NCBI GenBank assembly: GCA_947483545.1
Contig: CANKNP010000046.1
Coordinates: 1 to 20,500, forward strand
Reading direction: 5' to 3'
Origin: Deltaproteobacteria bacterium
GTDB lineage: Bacteria; Myxococcota; UBA796; SXON01
Length of the DNA stretch: 20,500 nt
Below the pieces are notes generated by a model. The model did no database searches, was not told the origin of the DNA, and saw only the letters and a program-made list of their open reading frames with translations. A program made the position numbers and the translations under genes. Each line of letters starts with the position of its first letter. Within the stretch, counting starts at the first letter, position 1. Below are positions 1 to 8,017 of this stretch, one piece after another.

Positions 1-1
1 A

Positions 2-91
2 GACGCGCCGATCCAGTGGGTCATCGAGTCCGGGAAGGGCGCGAGCTGGGCCCCGGTTGCGACGATTCAGTGGGATCGAGGCCCGCAGTAG
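2..91 (+). CDS. 3' end of an upstream gene (partial, unknown product)
   Basis: An open frame enters from the left edge and stops at TAG 89-91, giving 29 residues that begin DAPIQWVIESGK and end QWDRGPQ. About 86% of its third codon positions are G or C by my count, the pattern of real coding DNA here. The alternating hydrophobic/polar character suggests beta strands at a protein C-terminus. The start and the rest of the gene lie outside the window, so no function can be assigned. It could also be a chance open frame, because it is short. Confidence 0.5.
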   Translation, partial: DAPIQWVIESGKGASWAPVATIQWDRGPQ

Positions 92-108
92 CGCCCGGCC
101 TGTCTTCC

Positions 109-210
109 CCTTCTCCCCCGGGAGAAGGTGCCGCCGTAATCGGCGGCGGATGAGGGCTCCCCGCCGATCTTGAACAGCCCTCATCCGCCCGCGAAGACGC
201 GGGGGCCTTC
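109..210. repeat. REP-like inverted doublet (BIME-like intergenic palindromes)
   Basis: Two palindromic units face each other between the upstream gene end and the metallohydrolase. Unit one has a 9-bp palindrome (109-117 with 120-128), then a hairpin GCCGCCG-TAAT-CGGCGGC (130-147), then GGATGAGGGCT. Unit two is inverted, with AGCCCTCATCCG followed by hairpin CCCGCG-AAGA-CGCGGG (188-203) and GGCCTTC. The shared flanks form a perfect 14-bp inverted repeat, 145-158 with 176-189, around a 17-nt centre. The design (GAAGG, GC hairpin, GGATGAGGG, mirrored) matches repetitive extragenic palindromes of many GC-rich bacteria. It could also end transcription of the upstream gene, though no T-tract follows. 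Confidence 0.7.
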
Positions 211-217
211 AGGACCA

Positions 218-223
218 TAGATA
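218..223 (+). promoter_or_regulatory. Candidate -10 hexamer (TAGATA) before the metallohydrolase gene
   Basis: TAGATA lies 9 nt before the ATG at 233, and no Shine-Dalgarno is visible in between. No convincing -35 is seen. The placement suggests a very short leader or a leaderless transcript, which is an inference. Confidence 0.3.
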
Positions 224-232
224 CACCACCTC

Positions 233-2890
233 ATGCTGATGTCGCTTCTCCCGCTCCTGTTCGGCTGTCCATCCGACCCGACCCTTCCGGACACGACGCT
301 CCCGATCGGCGCGGGCGACGGTCTGTTCCTGGCAGGCTGCCCTTTCCCAGGTCGCTCCACCGCGCGGGTCTTGGGGAGCGACGAAGAGCGCCCGTGGGGG
401 CCGGACGCCACCGCCGCAGCGGGGGACGTCGTGTTGATGAACACCCGCGCCGCGTTTGTGATCCAGGGCCCCGACGATCCGCGGACCTACTACCATTACG
501 GGGGCACGCCTATCGACGCGGTGGCGGTGGATGGGTGTGAGCAGGCCGGGCCCGAGATCCTCGGGGAGATGGGCTTTGTGATCGGGCAGCTTGATCTCGT
601 AGACTTCAACGCCAGCTCTTTGCACATGCTGCGGGGCGACACCGTGCAAATCGTCAATGACGGCAGCGACGGCTTGGCAGCGGTCGTCGAGGTCTACGGC
701 TCCGACGATCGTTTCTGGCTGATCGAATATTCCCTCATCCGCCGGGTCTTCGAGGACGGCGGGCGAAAGCTCATGGGCGACCTCTACGGGCTGGAAGTGA
801 CGGTTCGCTACACCCTCGCGCCCGACGACACCGCCTTGCAGATCGACGTGCTGCTCGACGGCCAGCCCGTCACCGATGGGTTCTTCGTGGGCGCCGTGGT
901 ATTTCCCTCGGACTACACAGAGACCCAAGCGTATGCGTCTGGCGAGCTGGGGTTGGGAGGGGTTGATCTGGATATCGGTGTGCCGTGGATGGGGAGCGCG
1001 AGCCCAACCGGATCCACCGCGATCGGCATGCCCGGCGCGTCGATGGCGCGCACCGAGATCGCGGGGGTCACGGCGCTCTTGGACGTCAACCAGTCCGTCG
1101 TTCCCCTGGAGGTGGAGAACGGCGAGCAGGAGACGCGATTTGTGTTGGCCGTGGGGCCGACGGACGGGGCGAGCGCGGCGGCGGGGTTGGAAGCGCACCT
1201 CGCCGAACCCGTGCCCGGCTACGCGACGGCGTGGGCGGATGTCTCGGGGGTGGTGAACGATCCCGCGGGAAATCCAGTCGCGGGCGCGACGGTGGAGGTG
1301 TCGTCGCAGGACGATGGGGGCGCGTGGCGCGTGAGCACGGGGATGGTGACGGATGCGGAGGGCCGCTACGGCGGGCGGGCGATGTCCGTCGGAGGGGTCT
1401 GGCGCTTGCAGGCGCGGGCGGAGGGGAGGGATGACGGCGAGGCCGTGGATGTCGATGTCGCGGGCGCAGAGAGCACGCTCTCGATTGGGTCGGTCGGGGG
1501 GATTGCGGTCGCCGCGGTGGACGGCGACGGAGCGCCGATCGCCGTCCGGTTGGAGCTTGAGGATGACGACGGCAACGTGATCGTCGATTACCCGACGCCA
1601 GCGAAACCTTCGGTCGCTGTACCCCCCGGTCATTATTCCGTTTGGGCCACCCGGGGGTATGAATATGCCCCCGCGACCACCGAGGTGACCGTCCCCGAGG
1701 ATGGCGTAGCGGCCTTGGAGCTGACGCTCACGCGGGTGGTGGACACCGAGGATTGGGCCAGCTTTGACAGTCATGTCCACGCGGGCCCGAGCCCAGATAG
1801 TCCGGTATTGCCGGAGGACCGGATGCGCACCGCCGCCGGGAGCGGCCTGGACGCGATGATCTCGACCGATCACGAGGCGATCCTCGACCTTGCGTACGCG
1901 CAGGTCGCGGAGGGTTTGGAGGGCGCGTTCCTCTACGTGCTCGGCAGCGAGGTGACCGCCACCGTGCCTGAACATACGAACGCGTGGCCGTTCCCGGTGA
2001 TCGAGGGGGGGAGGGGGGACCCGGTCGCGTGGTACGAGCTTGGGTTTCCGGGGATCTACGCAGCGGAGAGGGCGCGGGGGGCGCAGATCATCCAACTGAA
2101 CCACAGCCGGGTGAACGGGGAGTGTGGGATCCTGTGCCTGCTCGATTGGGATCGTGGCGCCGGGGACCCTGCGACAGACGATCCCGAGGCGTTGGGCCTG
2201 CCTGCTGGCACCGAGATCTGGTCCTGGGACTTCAACAGCTTTGAGCTGCTCAACAGCCTGCGAAGCCCCTATCTCCTGGCGGACGATCCCCGACACAGCG
2301 GCGCCCTCTACGATTGGTTCGCCTTTCACAACCTTGGCCACCGGGTGACCGCCGTGGGCGTGACCGACGAGCACGGTATGGACATGCTCGGTGCCCCCCG
2401 CACGTATGTTCGCGTTCCGGATGACACCCCCCTCGGGTTTGACGCCCAGGACCTCGCCGACGCAGTCTTGTCAGGCGCGGCCCAAGTGAGCGCCGGCGCG
2501 TTCGCTCGCGTCACGCTGGACGGCGCCGGGCCCGGCGAGCTGGCCAGCGTGCTGGACGGCACCGGCGACCTCTCGCTCCAGGTTCAGGCGCTGTCCGACA
2601 TCGACGTGACGCGTGTGGACGTAATCGTAAACTGTGACCCTTCGTTGTCCCTCGTGGCCACAGATTCCAGCGGCGTGGTCAAGCTGGATCAGACGGTCCC
2701 CCTCGAACTGCCCGCGGGCGACGCCTACGTCGTGGTCATCGCCATCGGCGAGGGTCCCATGCCGCGCGGCCTGACCGATTACGCCGCCGCGGAGGTGCCC
2801 CGCCTGGTGGTCAACCCGATCTTCGTGGACACCGACGGCGACGGGCTGTGGACCCCGCCGGGGGCGAAAGCGTGTGGCTGGGCGCCGTAG
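233..2890 (+). CDS. CehA/McbA-type PHP metallohydrolase, putative lipoprotein
   Basis: An 885-aa secreted or outer-surface protein. The N-terminus is a short lipoprotein-type signal (MLMSLLPLLFGC, Cys12). Residues ~30-330 are an unassigned beta-rich region. Residues ~336-410 look like a carboxypeptidase-regulatory-like beta sandwich (GVVNDPAGNPVAGATV), and ~418-505 are a second beta domain. The PHP-like catalytic domain starts at ~510 and keeps a plausible metal set: D512-x-H514-x-H516, D546-H547, E573, N623-H624 and D712-x-H714. The C-terminus has a DTDGDG calcium-like motif. Relatives named CehA/McbA hydrolyse carbaryl, but most such proteins have unknown natural substrates, possibly phosphoesters or esters. 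The ATG at 233 is chosen because it gives the lipobox; ATG 239 is an alternative. The stop directly abuts the stop of the opposite-strand VWA gene. Confidence 0.8.
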   Translation: MLMSLLPLLFGCPSDPTLPDTTLPIGAGDGLFLAGCPFPGRSTARVLGSDEERPWGPDATAAAGDVVLMNTRAAFVIQGPDDPRTYYHYGGTPIDAVAVDGCEQAGPEILGEMGFVIGQLDLVDFNASSLHMLRGDTVQIVNDGSDGLAAVVEVYGSDDRFWLIEYSLIRRVFEDGGRKLMGDLYGLEVTVRYTLAPDDTALQIDVLLDGQPVTDGFFVGAVVFPSDYTETQAYASGELGLGGVDLDIGVPWMGSASPTGSTAIGMPGASMARTEIAGVTALLDVNQSVVPLEVENGEQETRFVLAVGPTDGASAAAGLEAHLAEPVPGYATAWADVSGVVNDPAGNPVAGATVEVSSQDDGGAWRVSTGMVTDAEGRYGGRAMSVGGVWRLQARAEGRDDGEAVDVDVAGAESTLSIGSVGGIAVAAVDGDGAPIAVRLELEDDDGNVIVDYPTPAKPSVAVPPGHYSVWATRGYEYAPATTEVTVPEDGVAALELTLTRVVDTEDWASFDSHVHAGPSPDSPVLPEDRMRTAAGSGLDAMISTDHEAILDLAYAQVAEGLEGAFLYVLGSEVTATVPEHTNAWPFPVIEGGRGDPVAWYELGFPGIYAAERARGAQIIQLNHSRVNGECGILCLLDWDRGAGDPATDDPEALGLPAGTEIWSWDFNSFELLNSLRSPYLLADDPRHSGALYDWFAFHNLGHRVTAVGVTDEHGMDMLGAPRTYVRVPDDTPLGFDAQDLADAVLSGAAQVSAGAFARVTLDGAGPGELASVLDGTGDLSLQVQALSDIDVTRVDVIVNCDPSLSLVATDSSGVVKLDQTVPLELPAGDAYVVVIAIGEGPMPRGLTDYAAAEVPRLVVNPIFVDTDGDGLWTPPGAKACGWAP

Positions 2891-4438
2891 TCAGAACAGG
2901 TCTGCGTACGCACCCAACAACGCCACAACCTCCGCCAGGTCCGCGTCCCCCGGCAGGGTGTCCGCCGCCACCTGAACCTGATCCCGCGCCGCCTCCATGT
3001 ACGCCGCACGATCGCCGGAGGCTTCGGCCCACACGCCCTGGATCGCCGTCGCGGCGTTCACCAAAGCCACCGCCTTCAACACCTGGGACTGCCCCGAGGC
3101 GCTCATCGCGCTCACGGTCTTGTCCAGCGCGACCTCCGAGGCGACGCCGTCCATGTCTGTCGCCTTTGCGACGAAATGAAAGTTGGCGTCCTCGTCGCCG
3201 CCGCAATTCCGCAGCGTCAGATGGTAGAGCATCTGGTCGTTCGGCCCCAGGTTCTGCGGCACGATGTCCCGCTCGCTCGTGCTGATCTCCTCGCCGCTGA
3301 ACCGGTCGATGACCCAGTTGGCGGGCAATTCCATGGAGAGCGTCACGTCGGTCGCCGACACGAGCAGGTTCTCCAAGAATCGTTCTTCGTCGGCGAACTG
3401 GTGTTGGGCCTCGGTCGTGGAGTCGATGAACACGTGCGCGCCGCGGCCGAGATCCGTCACCGTGTTCATCAGGTCCATATCGTAGGCGTCGGCGTCGGCC
3501 GCACCCACGCCGATCAGGTAAATCGCGTCGTCATCAAGCGCTGCCGCGTGCCGGCCGATCAGCTCCTCATCGGTGTTCCCGGTGTTGGCACCGCCGTCGC
3601 TGATGAGCACCACCCGGTTGGCATACCCCGGCTGGCGGTGGCTCTCCGCGAGCTCGTACCCGGTGTTCAGGCCGCTCGAGAGGTCCGTGCTGCTCCCCGC
3701 CTCCAGCTCGTCGATCGCCGACATGAGCGCGGTGTCATCGGGCCCGGTCACAAACCGACCATCCAACACCGTGTTCGTGGTGCTCGCCCAGGTCACGACG
3801 GAGACGATGTCCCCCTCCTGCAGCTGGCTTGCCATCGCGCGCATCGAGGCCTGCGCCATCGAGATTCCCGTGCCGGACATCGACCCCGACGTGTCTACGG
3901 AGAACACAATGTTCAAGGACGGCCGATCCTCCGCGGTCATCGCCGGGGCGACGACCGCGACGACGATCTCGACATCGCCGGGGATGTCGGCCGAGAGGAT
4001 CATCTGCGCCTCCACCCGAACGGCGGCGCCGTCCGCCGGCGCGTAGTCGAACTCGTAGTAGTTCAGGAACTCATAGGCGAGGGCCCGACCACCGTAGGTG
4101 TTGCCGCTGTTGATCGTCGTCCGGGCCAGCACCGGCGTGGCCTGGGAGTTGGAGTCGTCCGCCGACATGAAAAACGTGATCGGCTCGGTCGAGGCGGCCT
4201 CGCAGATGTCCGGCTCGCCGGTGTCGCCCGAGTCGCCCGCGCTGTCCTCGCTGTCGGTGTCCTCGTCGCTGGCTGTGTCGTAGTCCGCTGTGTCGTAGTC
4301 GGCGTCGGCGTCCGAATCGGCGTCCGTGTCCGCATCCGCGTCGCCGTCCGCGTCCATGTCGGAGGCGGTGTCCCCCACCTTGGCGTTGCTGCAGCTCGTG
4401 ACGAGGAAAAGCACCAAAGGCAGGGTACAAGATCGCAT
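2891..4438 (-). CDS. von Willebrand factor A domain lipoprotein
   Basis: A 515-aa envelope protein. It has a lipoprotein signal (MRSCTLPLVLFLVTSC, Cys16), then an acidic linker of Asp/Ala/Thr/Ser/Glu at ~24-76, then a globular region. A VWA domain lies at ~174-345 with a full MIDAS: DTSGSMS at 182-188, Thr251 in SSTDLSSG, and Asp281 in LISDGG. The C-terminal ~150 residues resemble the tail that follows VWA in bacterial secreted proteins of the YfbK/inter-alpha-trypsin-like kind. Such domains usually bind protein partners in a metal-dependent way; the partner is unknown. GGAG sits 5 nt before the ATG, supporting the start. The gene lies 53 nt downstream of the RIO kinase gene on the same strand, so readthrough is possible. 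Its 3' end meets the metallohydrolase stop with no spacer. Confidence 0.85.
   Translation of the reverse strand: MRSCTLPLVLFLVTSCSNAKVGDTASDMDADGDADADTDADSDADADYDTADYDTASDEDTDSEDSAGDSGDTGEPDICEAASTEPITFFMSADDSNSQATPVLARTTINSGNTYGGRALAYEFLNYYEFDYAPADGAAVRVEAQMILSADIPGDVEIVVAVVAPAMTAEDRPSLNIVFSVDTSGSMSGTGISMAQASMRAMASQLQEGDIVSVVTWASTTNTVLDGRFVTGPDDTALMSAIDELEAGSSTDLSSGLNTGYELAESHRQPGYANRVVLISDGGANTGNTDEELIGRHAAALDDDAIYLIGVGAADADAYDMDLMNTVTDLGRGAHVFIDSTTEAQHQFADEERFLENLLVSATDVTLSMELPANWVIDRFSGEEISTSERDIVPQNLGPNDQMLYHLTLRNCGGDEDANFHFVAKATDMDGVASEVALDKTVSAMSASGQSQVLKAVALVNAATAIQGVWAEASGDRAAYMEAARDQVQVAADTLPGDADLAEVVALLGAYADLF
4228..4362 (-). repeat. Degenerate Asp/Ala/Thr codon repeat encoding an acidic linker
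   Basis: A run of GAC, GCG, ACA and TCG-type codons (on the + strand, repeated gtcggcgtc/gtccgcgtc) encodes residues ~26-70 of the VWA lipoprotein, with DADGDADADTDADSD as its core. The units are imperfect. It probably spaces the VWA domain from the lipid anchor. A similar repeat occurs in the lipoprotein gene at 13220-13966. Confidence 0.7.
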
Positions 4439-4491
4439 GGCGGCTCCGTTTGAACACCCATAGCCGCGGGTCCTCGCGACTGTCTACGAGT

Positions 4492-5322
4492 TCAACGCTT
4501 TCGCCGCTGCGCGTCGCTCGCGGCAGCCTGGATCTCCCGGACAACGCTGCGCGTGTCCACCCGCCGCTGGGAGCCGCGGAACTGCCCGGTGAGCGGCGTG
4601 TCGGGGTGCAGCTGCGCGCGCTCGTACAACGCCCACATCTCCTCCCCGAAGCGGCTGTGGATCAGGTCGGGCGCGAAGCGGGCAAGGAACGCCGTGACGT
4701 TTTGCACATCGCGCAGCAGCAGCGCCCGGGCGCTCCGGTTGGCGGCAGCGTCCACCGCCTGCGGCAGGTCGATGATCATCGGCCCATCCCACGCGATCAG
4801 CACGTTGTACTCGGACAGATCGCCGTGGATGAGCCCCGCGCACAGCATGAGAACGACCTGCCGAATCAGGAACGCATGCACGTTGTAAGCCTGCGCCGGG
4901 GTGAACTCCAGATCACAGAGCCGGGGGGCGGCCTCCCCGTCGGGCGCCAGCACAATGTCCATCAGCAGCACGCCCTCGGAGAAAACGATGGGCTTCGGGA
5001 CGCGAACGCCGGCGACCCCCAACCGGTAGAGCGCATCGACCTCCGCCGTCTGCCACGCCTGCTCGGTCTGCTCTTTCCCGTACTTCGAGCCTTTCTCCAT
5101 CGCGCGGCGCTGCCGGCTGTTTCGCACCTGCCGCCCCTCGGTATACGCCGTGCGTTGCCGAAAACTGCGGTTCTCCGCCTCTTTATAGACCTTCGCGACA
5201 CAATACTTGCCGCCCGCCGACACGATATAGACCGCGGCCTCCTTCCCACTCATGAGGGGGCGCATGACCTCGTCGATGAGGCCCTGCTCCAAGAGGGGTT
5301 GAAGTCGCTCGGGGATCTTCAT
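4492..5322 (-). CDS. PA4780-type RIO1-like serine protein kinase
   Basis: A 276-aa cytoplasmic atypical protein kinase. Visible landmarks are the nucleotide loop SGKEAAVY (25-32), the ATP-binding Lys44 in VAKVYK, a flexible basic stretch (55-75, RQRTAYTEGRQVRNSRQRR), the catalytic loop HGDLSEYN (166-173, Asp168) and the metal-binding IIDLPQ (Asp185). As I recall it, the N-terminus MKIPERLQPL and the segment around EKGSKYGKEQ match the Pseudomonas PA4780 family closely. RIO1 in eukaryotes and archaea matures the small ribosomal subunit; the bacterial role is not settled. Length is typical. The ATG has no Shine-Dalgarno, but a TAGAGC hexamer lies 9 nt upstream. It is divergent from the epimerase gene and is followed 53 nt later by the VWA lipoprotein gene. 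Confidence 0.92.
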   Translation of the reverse strand: MKIPERLQPLLEQGLIDEVMRPLMSGKEAAVYIVSAGGKYCVAKVYKEAENRSFRQRTAYTEGRQVRNSRQRRAMEKGSKYGKEQTEQAWQTAEVDALYRLGVAGVRVPKPIVFSEGVLLMDIVLAPDGEAAPRLCDLEFTPAQAYNVHAFLIRQVVLMLCAGLIHGDLSEYNVLIAWDGPMIIDLPQAVDAAANRSARALLLRDVQNVTAFLARFAPDLIHSRFGEEMWALYERAQLHPDTPLTGQFRGSQRRVDTRSVVREIQAAASDAQRRKR

Positions 5323-5372
5323 GCGCGTGTGGCTCTAACCCAGATCCCGCCGGCTCGGGATACCGCGGGGCC
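5323..5372. promoter_or_regulatory. 50-bp divergent promoter region (RIO kinase / epimerase)
   Basis: Both genes start from this 50-bp gap. For the minus gene, TAGAGC (minus strand, 5337 to 5332) lies 9 nt before the ATG. For the plus gene only GGGATACC at ~5356-5363 resembles a -10. No clear -35 or Shine-Dalgarno is visible on either side, so both transcripts may have very short leaders. The assignment is tentative. Confidence 0.35.
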
Positions 5373-6281
5373 ATGGCTACCCTCGCGATCACCGGTGCTA
5401 CGGGCTTTCTCGGTACGCATCTCGTCGAGGTGGTGTCCTCCCGGGGGCTCACCCCGCGCGGGGTGGTCCGCTCACCCGCCAAAGCCGCCGGGCTCGGGGT
5501 CGAGGTGCGGGCCGGCGATCTCGGGGATGTCGGGAGCCTGACGGCAGCGTTTGAGGGGGCGGACGCGGTGGTGGCCAACGCAGCACTCTCCACGCGACTC
5601 TCGGCGCCGTGGAAGGCGTTTGAGCAGGCGAACCTGCAAGGGGTCGAAAATACTCTCCGTGCGGCGGCGGCCGCAGGGGTCACGCGGGTCGTGCTCATCT
5701 CGACGATCGCGGTGTACCGGGCCTGGCCGAACCGTCCGAACGGGGTCAACACGCCGCTGCTCACCTCCCCCGGGTTTCCATTCACCCCGACGCTTCTCAC
5801 CACCAACTGGCGGTACAGCCTGTCCAAAGCGCGGGGCGAAGCCCTGGCGTGGCGGCTTGCGGCTGAGCTGGGCCTCTCGCTCACGGTGTTGAGGCCCGGC
5901 CCCATCTATGGTCCCCGGGACACCAAAATGACCGCGATGTACGCCGGCTGGATGCGCCGGCGGTGGATGTTGGCGCCGACGGTGAAGCTCCCGCACGTCC
6001 ATGCCTCCGACGTGGCCGGGGCGGTGGCCGGCGCGATTCAAAACCCCGATTCGATCGGCAAAGCGTACAACGTGACCGGGGTGAACGCCTCGATCTTCGA
6101 GGCCCTGACCGTTTGGAAGCGGCTCACCGGCGCCGGCCCTCGGCTGTTCCCCCTCCCCCTCCCGCTCACGATGGGCTTCGACGACTCCGATGCGGTCCGC
6201 GACCTGGGATTTTCTGCGCGCTCGCTGGAGGAGGGGATCCGGGACGTGCTCAAGCACCCGATCGCGACGGAGATGACCTGA
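5373..6281 (+). CDS. NAD-dependent epimerase/dehydratase (extended SDR)
   Basis: A 302-aa cytoplasmic oxidoreductase of the extended short-chain dehydrogenase type. The Rossmann nucleotide motif GATGFLG (Gly8, Gly11, Gly14) begins directly after the start. The active-site YSLSK gives Tyr148 and Lys152, and a Ser in VLISTIAVY (~111) completes the set. RPGPIYGPRD is the usual family motif after the active site. Related proteins epimerise nucleotide sugars or reduce sterol- or flavonoid-like ketones; nothing here fixes the substrate. No sugar-nucleotide or polysaccharide genes are adjacent, so a general label is safest. ATG 5373 is the only start that keeps the complete dinucleotide fold. The stop is followed 4 nt later by heptamer repeats. 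Confidence 0.88.
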   Translation: MATLAITGATGFLGTHLVEVVSSRGLTPRGVVRSPAKAAGLGVEVRAGDLGDVGSLTAAFEGADAVVANAALSTRLSAPWKAFEQANLQGVENTLRAAAAAGVTRVVLISTIAVYRAWPNRPNGVNTPLLTSPGFPFTPTLLTTNWRYSLSKARGEALAWRLAAELGLSLTVLRPGPIYGPRDTKMTAMYAGWMRRRWMLAPTVKLPHVHASDVAGAVAGAIQNPDSIGKAYNVTGVNASIFEALTVWKRLTGAGPRLFPLPLPLTMGFDDSDAVRDLGFSARSLEEGIRDVLKHPIATEMT

Positions 6282-6285
6282 GGGG

Positions 6286-6327
6286 AGGCCGCAGGCCGCA
6301 GGCCGTAGGCCGTAGGCCATAGGCCAA
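6286..6327 (+). repeat. Tandem AGGCCNN heptamers (six units)
   Basis: Six consecutive 7-bp units start 4 nt after the epimerase stop: AGGCCGC twice, AGGCCGT twice, AGGCCAT, AGGCCAA. The array then decays into AAGCCCT and a pyrimidine-rich tract. The same heptamer, including an AGGCCAT unit, recurs at 16251-16338 downstream of the amidohydrolase gene, in the same orientation relative to the gene. No function is known to me. Confidence 0.85.
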
Positions 6328-6366
6328 AAGCCCTCTCCTCCCTCCCCCCTTTTGCTTCCGTCCTCC

Positions 6367-6399
6367 CCTCCCCCCACCGGGGGGAGGTGCCCGAAGGGC
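6367..6399. repeat. REP-like palindrome between convergent genes
   Basis: A perfect 9-bp stem CCTCCCCCC/GGGGGGAGG (6367-6375 with 6379-6387, loop ACC) is followed by TG and a second hairpin GCCC-GAA-GGGC (6389-6399), then GGAGGGGGG. The order (arm, GAGGTG, small GC hairpin, CGGAKGRGG) parallels the elements at 109-210. A partial inverted pyrimidine arm occurs at ~6436-6445. It lies between the 3' ends of the epimerase and the DUF2269-like gene and could end transcription from either side, but there is no T-tract. The rest of 6282-6509 shows no coding signal. Confidence 0.6.
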
Positions 6400-6509
6400 G
6401 GAGGGGGGTTCGGTCAACACAGGACGATACCAAACCCCTCCCCCCGAAGATTTTCAGCGGCGTTCCACGGCCCGAGGTTTCCCCAGACCGATGGCCCCGA
6501 GCCGCCCAA

Positions 6510-7070
6510 CTACCCAAACCCCAGCGCGGATTTCGTGACCATCAAATAAAAGATCAACGAGAATGGCACCCCCACGGCCGTGCCCCAGACCGCCCACCAG
6601 ATCATCGCCTTGTACGTGCCGGGTTCATCCCCGGCGATCGCACGGGCGACCATGCGCTCCTGCCAATACAATACAAGGGTGATGGAGACCACCGAGGTGA
6701 ACAGCAGCAGCAGGATCGACTCAACGATCCAGGGTTGACCGCGTACGCCGCCGACCAATGCCGCGAGGCAGATGCCGTTCCACACGCTCAACTGAACGCC
6801 CGGGGTCGTGAGCCAGATGTCCGCTTGGGCCAGGGAGCGCATCGCGAACGCGAGGTTTGGGCGCCCCGGCTCCGCCAGGGCAAAGCCAACCCACAATGGC
6901 CCGACAATGAGGTTTCCGCCGAACATGATGACCCCAAGGATGTGCAGCATCTTGTGGGTCGAATAGGCGAAGGGCGGGGTAAACGCCGGTCCCCACCAAG
7001 CGAATCCGACCGCGGCCAACGCCAGGATGTTGGAGGCGATGGAGACCTTCGCAGAGGTGGAGATTGTCAC
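6510..7070 (-). CDS. DUF2269-like integral membrane protein
   Basis: A 186-aa inner-membrane protein with about four hydrophobic spans, near residues 8-28, 42-65, 90-108 or 112-132, and 155-178. Conserved-looking elements are HKMLHILGVIMFGGN after the first span and the polar WQERMVARAI between the later spans. The pattern resembles DUF2269 (predicted membrane proteins sometimes linked to cytochrome or haem-type helices), but no activity can be assigned. Start codon GTG 7070-7068 overlaps the stop of the upstream methyltransferase gene in GTGA, so its translation is probably coupled. The gene is convergent with the epimerase gene across a repeat-bearing 228-bp gap. Confidence 0.7.
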   Translation of the reverse strand: MTISTSAKVSIASNILALAAVGFAWWGPAFTPPFAYSTHKMLHILGVIMFGGNLIVGPLWVGFALAEPGRPNLAFAMRSLAQADIWLTTPGVQLSVWNGICLAALVGGVRGQPWIVESILLLLFTSVVSITLVLYWQERMVARAIAGDEPGTYKAMIWWAVWGTAVGVPFSLIFYLMVTKSALGFG

Positions 7071-7945
7071 GGGGTCACCGGATAATTGGTGACGAGCAGC
7101 TCAGCGATTTTTCCCCGATTGGCGGCCTTCGAGTTGATCAGACGGGAGGCCAAGACGTGGTGCTTGAACATTCCCGGCTGGGCGTAAAGCTCCTCGATGA
7201 ACGGGGCCGTGCTGTTGGATAGCATCCAGGTTGTAGGCGGGGAGATCCGGGCGACCATGTCGCGGAGCGCGGTCTGGTCCGCCTGGGAAAACCCCTCTTT
7301 GGCGTAGGCCTTGAACGAGGAGCTCAAGGAGAGCGGCTCGTACGGCGGATCGAGGTACACAAAATCGCCAGAGGAGATGAACCGCTCGCAATCTCGGAAC
7401 GACGTCGTGGCGATGGTGACGTCCGCCAGCAGGTTGGAGACCACGCGCAGATGGGCCGGGTCGAAGATCCGGGGCTCGACGTAGCTGCCGATCGGCACGT
7501 TGAACTGGCCCTTGCTGTTCAGGCGATGCAGGCCGTTGAAGCAGGTTTTGTTGAGGTACAGGAAGCGTGCGGCGGAGGCCACCGAGCCCGGGTCCGGTTT
7601 TTGGGCCCGAACCCCGTAGTAATAGGCCTCGCGCGCCTCTTGGGAGACCCCGTTGTGCTGGGCGCGGTGAGCGGTGAGCGCGGGGATCAGCTCCTCCACA
7701 TGGTCCCGGATCTGCACGTAGAGATTGATCAAGTCCGGGTTCGCGTCGAGCAGCGTGCACCGCGCCGGGCGCCCCGTCGCGACAATGTGAAAGAAGACGG
7801 CGCCGGAGCCAACGAACGGCTCGACGTAGCCCCGACGGGCGAGTGACTTCGGGAAAAAGCGCTCGAATTGGGCGAGCAGTTGGCCCTTTCCGCCCGCCCA
7901 CTTGAGGAACGGCGAGGCGGGCGGGAGCGGTGGCGGGAACAGCAT
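7067..7945 (-). CDS. dam: Dam-family DNA adenine-N6 methyltransferase (D12 class)
   Basis: A 292-aa methyltransferase that transfers a methyl group from S-adenosylmethionine to adenine in DNA. It shows the family signature FLKWAGGK (13-20), SAM-binding motif EPFVGSGAVFFH (42-53), YLNKTCFNGLHR (130-141) and the catalytic DPPY (199-202). Length is usual for Dam enzymes. GATC is the likely target by family, not proven here. The frame stays open far upstream, but the ATG at 7945 fits the family N-terminus, and anything earlier would be an extension antisense to the neighbouring gene. No restriction enzyme gene is adjacent, so it looks like an orphan methyltransferase. The stop overlaps the GTG of the membrane-protein gene by 4 nt. 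No clear Shine-Dalgarno is seen; a perfect palindrome GCGGTACCGC lies at 7952-7961, just upstream of the start. Confidence 0.92.
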   Translation of the reverse strand: MLFPPPLPPASPFLKWAGGKGQLLAQFERFFPKSLARRGYVEPFVGSGAVFFHIVATGRPARCTLLDANPDLINLYVQIRDHVEELIPALTAHRAQHNGVSQEAREAYYYGVRAQKPDPGSVASAARFLYLNKTCFNGLHRLNSKGQFNVPIGSYVEPRIFDPAHLRVVSNLLADVTIATTSFRDCERFISSGDFVYLDPPYEPLSLSSSFKAYAKEGFSQADQTALRDMVARISPPTTWMLSNSTAPFIEELYAQPGMFKHHVLASRLINSKAANRGKIAELLVTNYPVTP

Positions 7946-8017
7946 CCGGCGGCGGTACCGCGGGCCTGGGGCCTCCGCAAGTCCGGGCTTTCCCGCATGT
8001 TCCACCCCGCTCGGGTG

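Noticed and set aside
209..2374. A 721-codon minus-strand open frame opposite the metallohydrolase gene
   Set aside because: It is the mirror of a GC-rich gene: Arg/His/Pro/Gly-rich, no recognisable domain, while the + frame has signal peptide, beta domains and a complete PHP metal site.
4063..4544. Minus-strand open frames overlapping the start of the VWA gene (Arg/Thr-rich and Arg/Gly/His-rich)
   Set aside because: They are frame-shifted readings of the repetitive acidic linker codons and have no domain or start signal.
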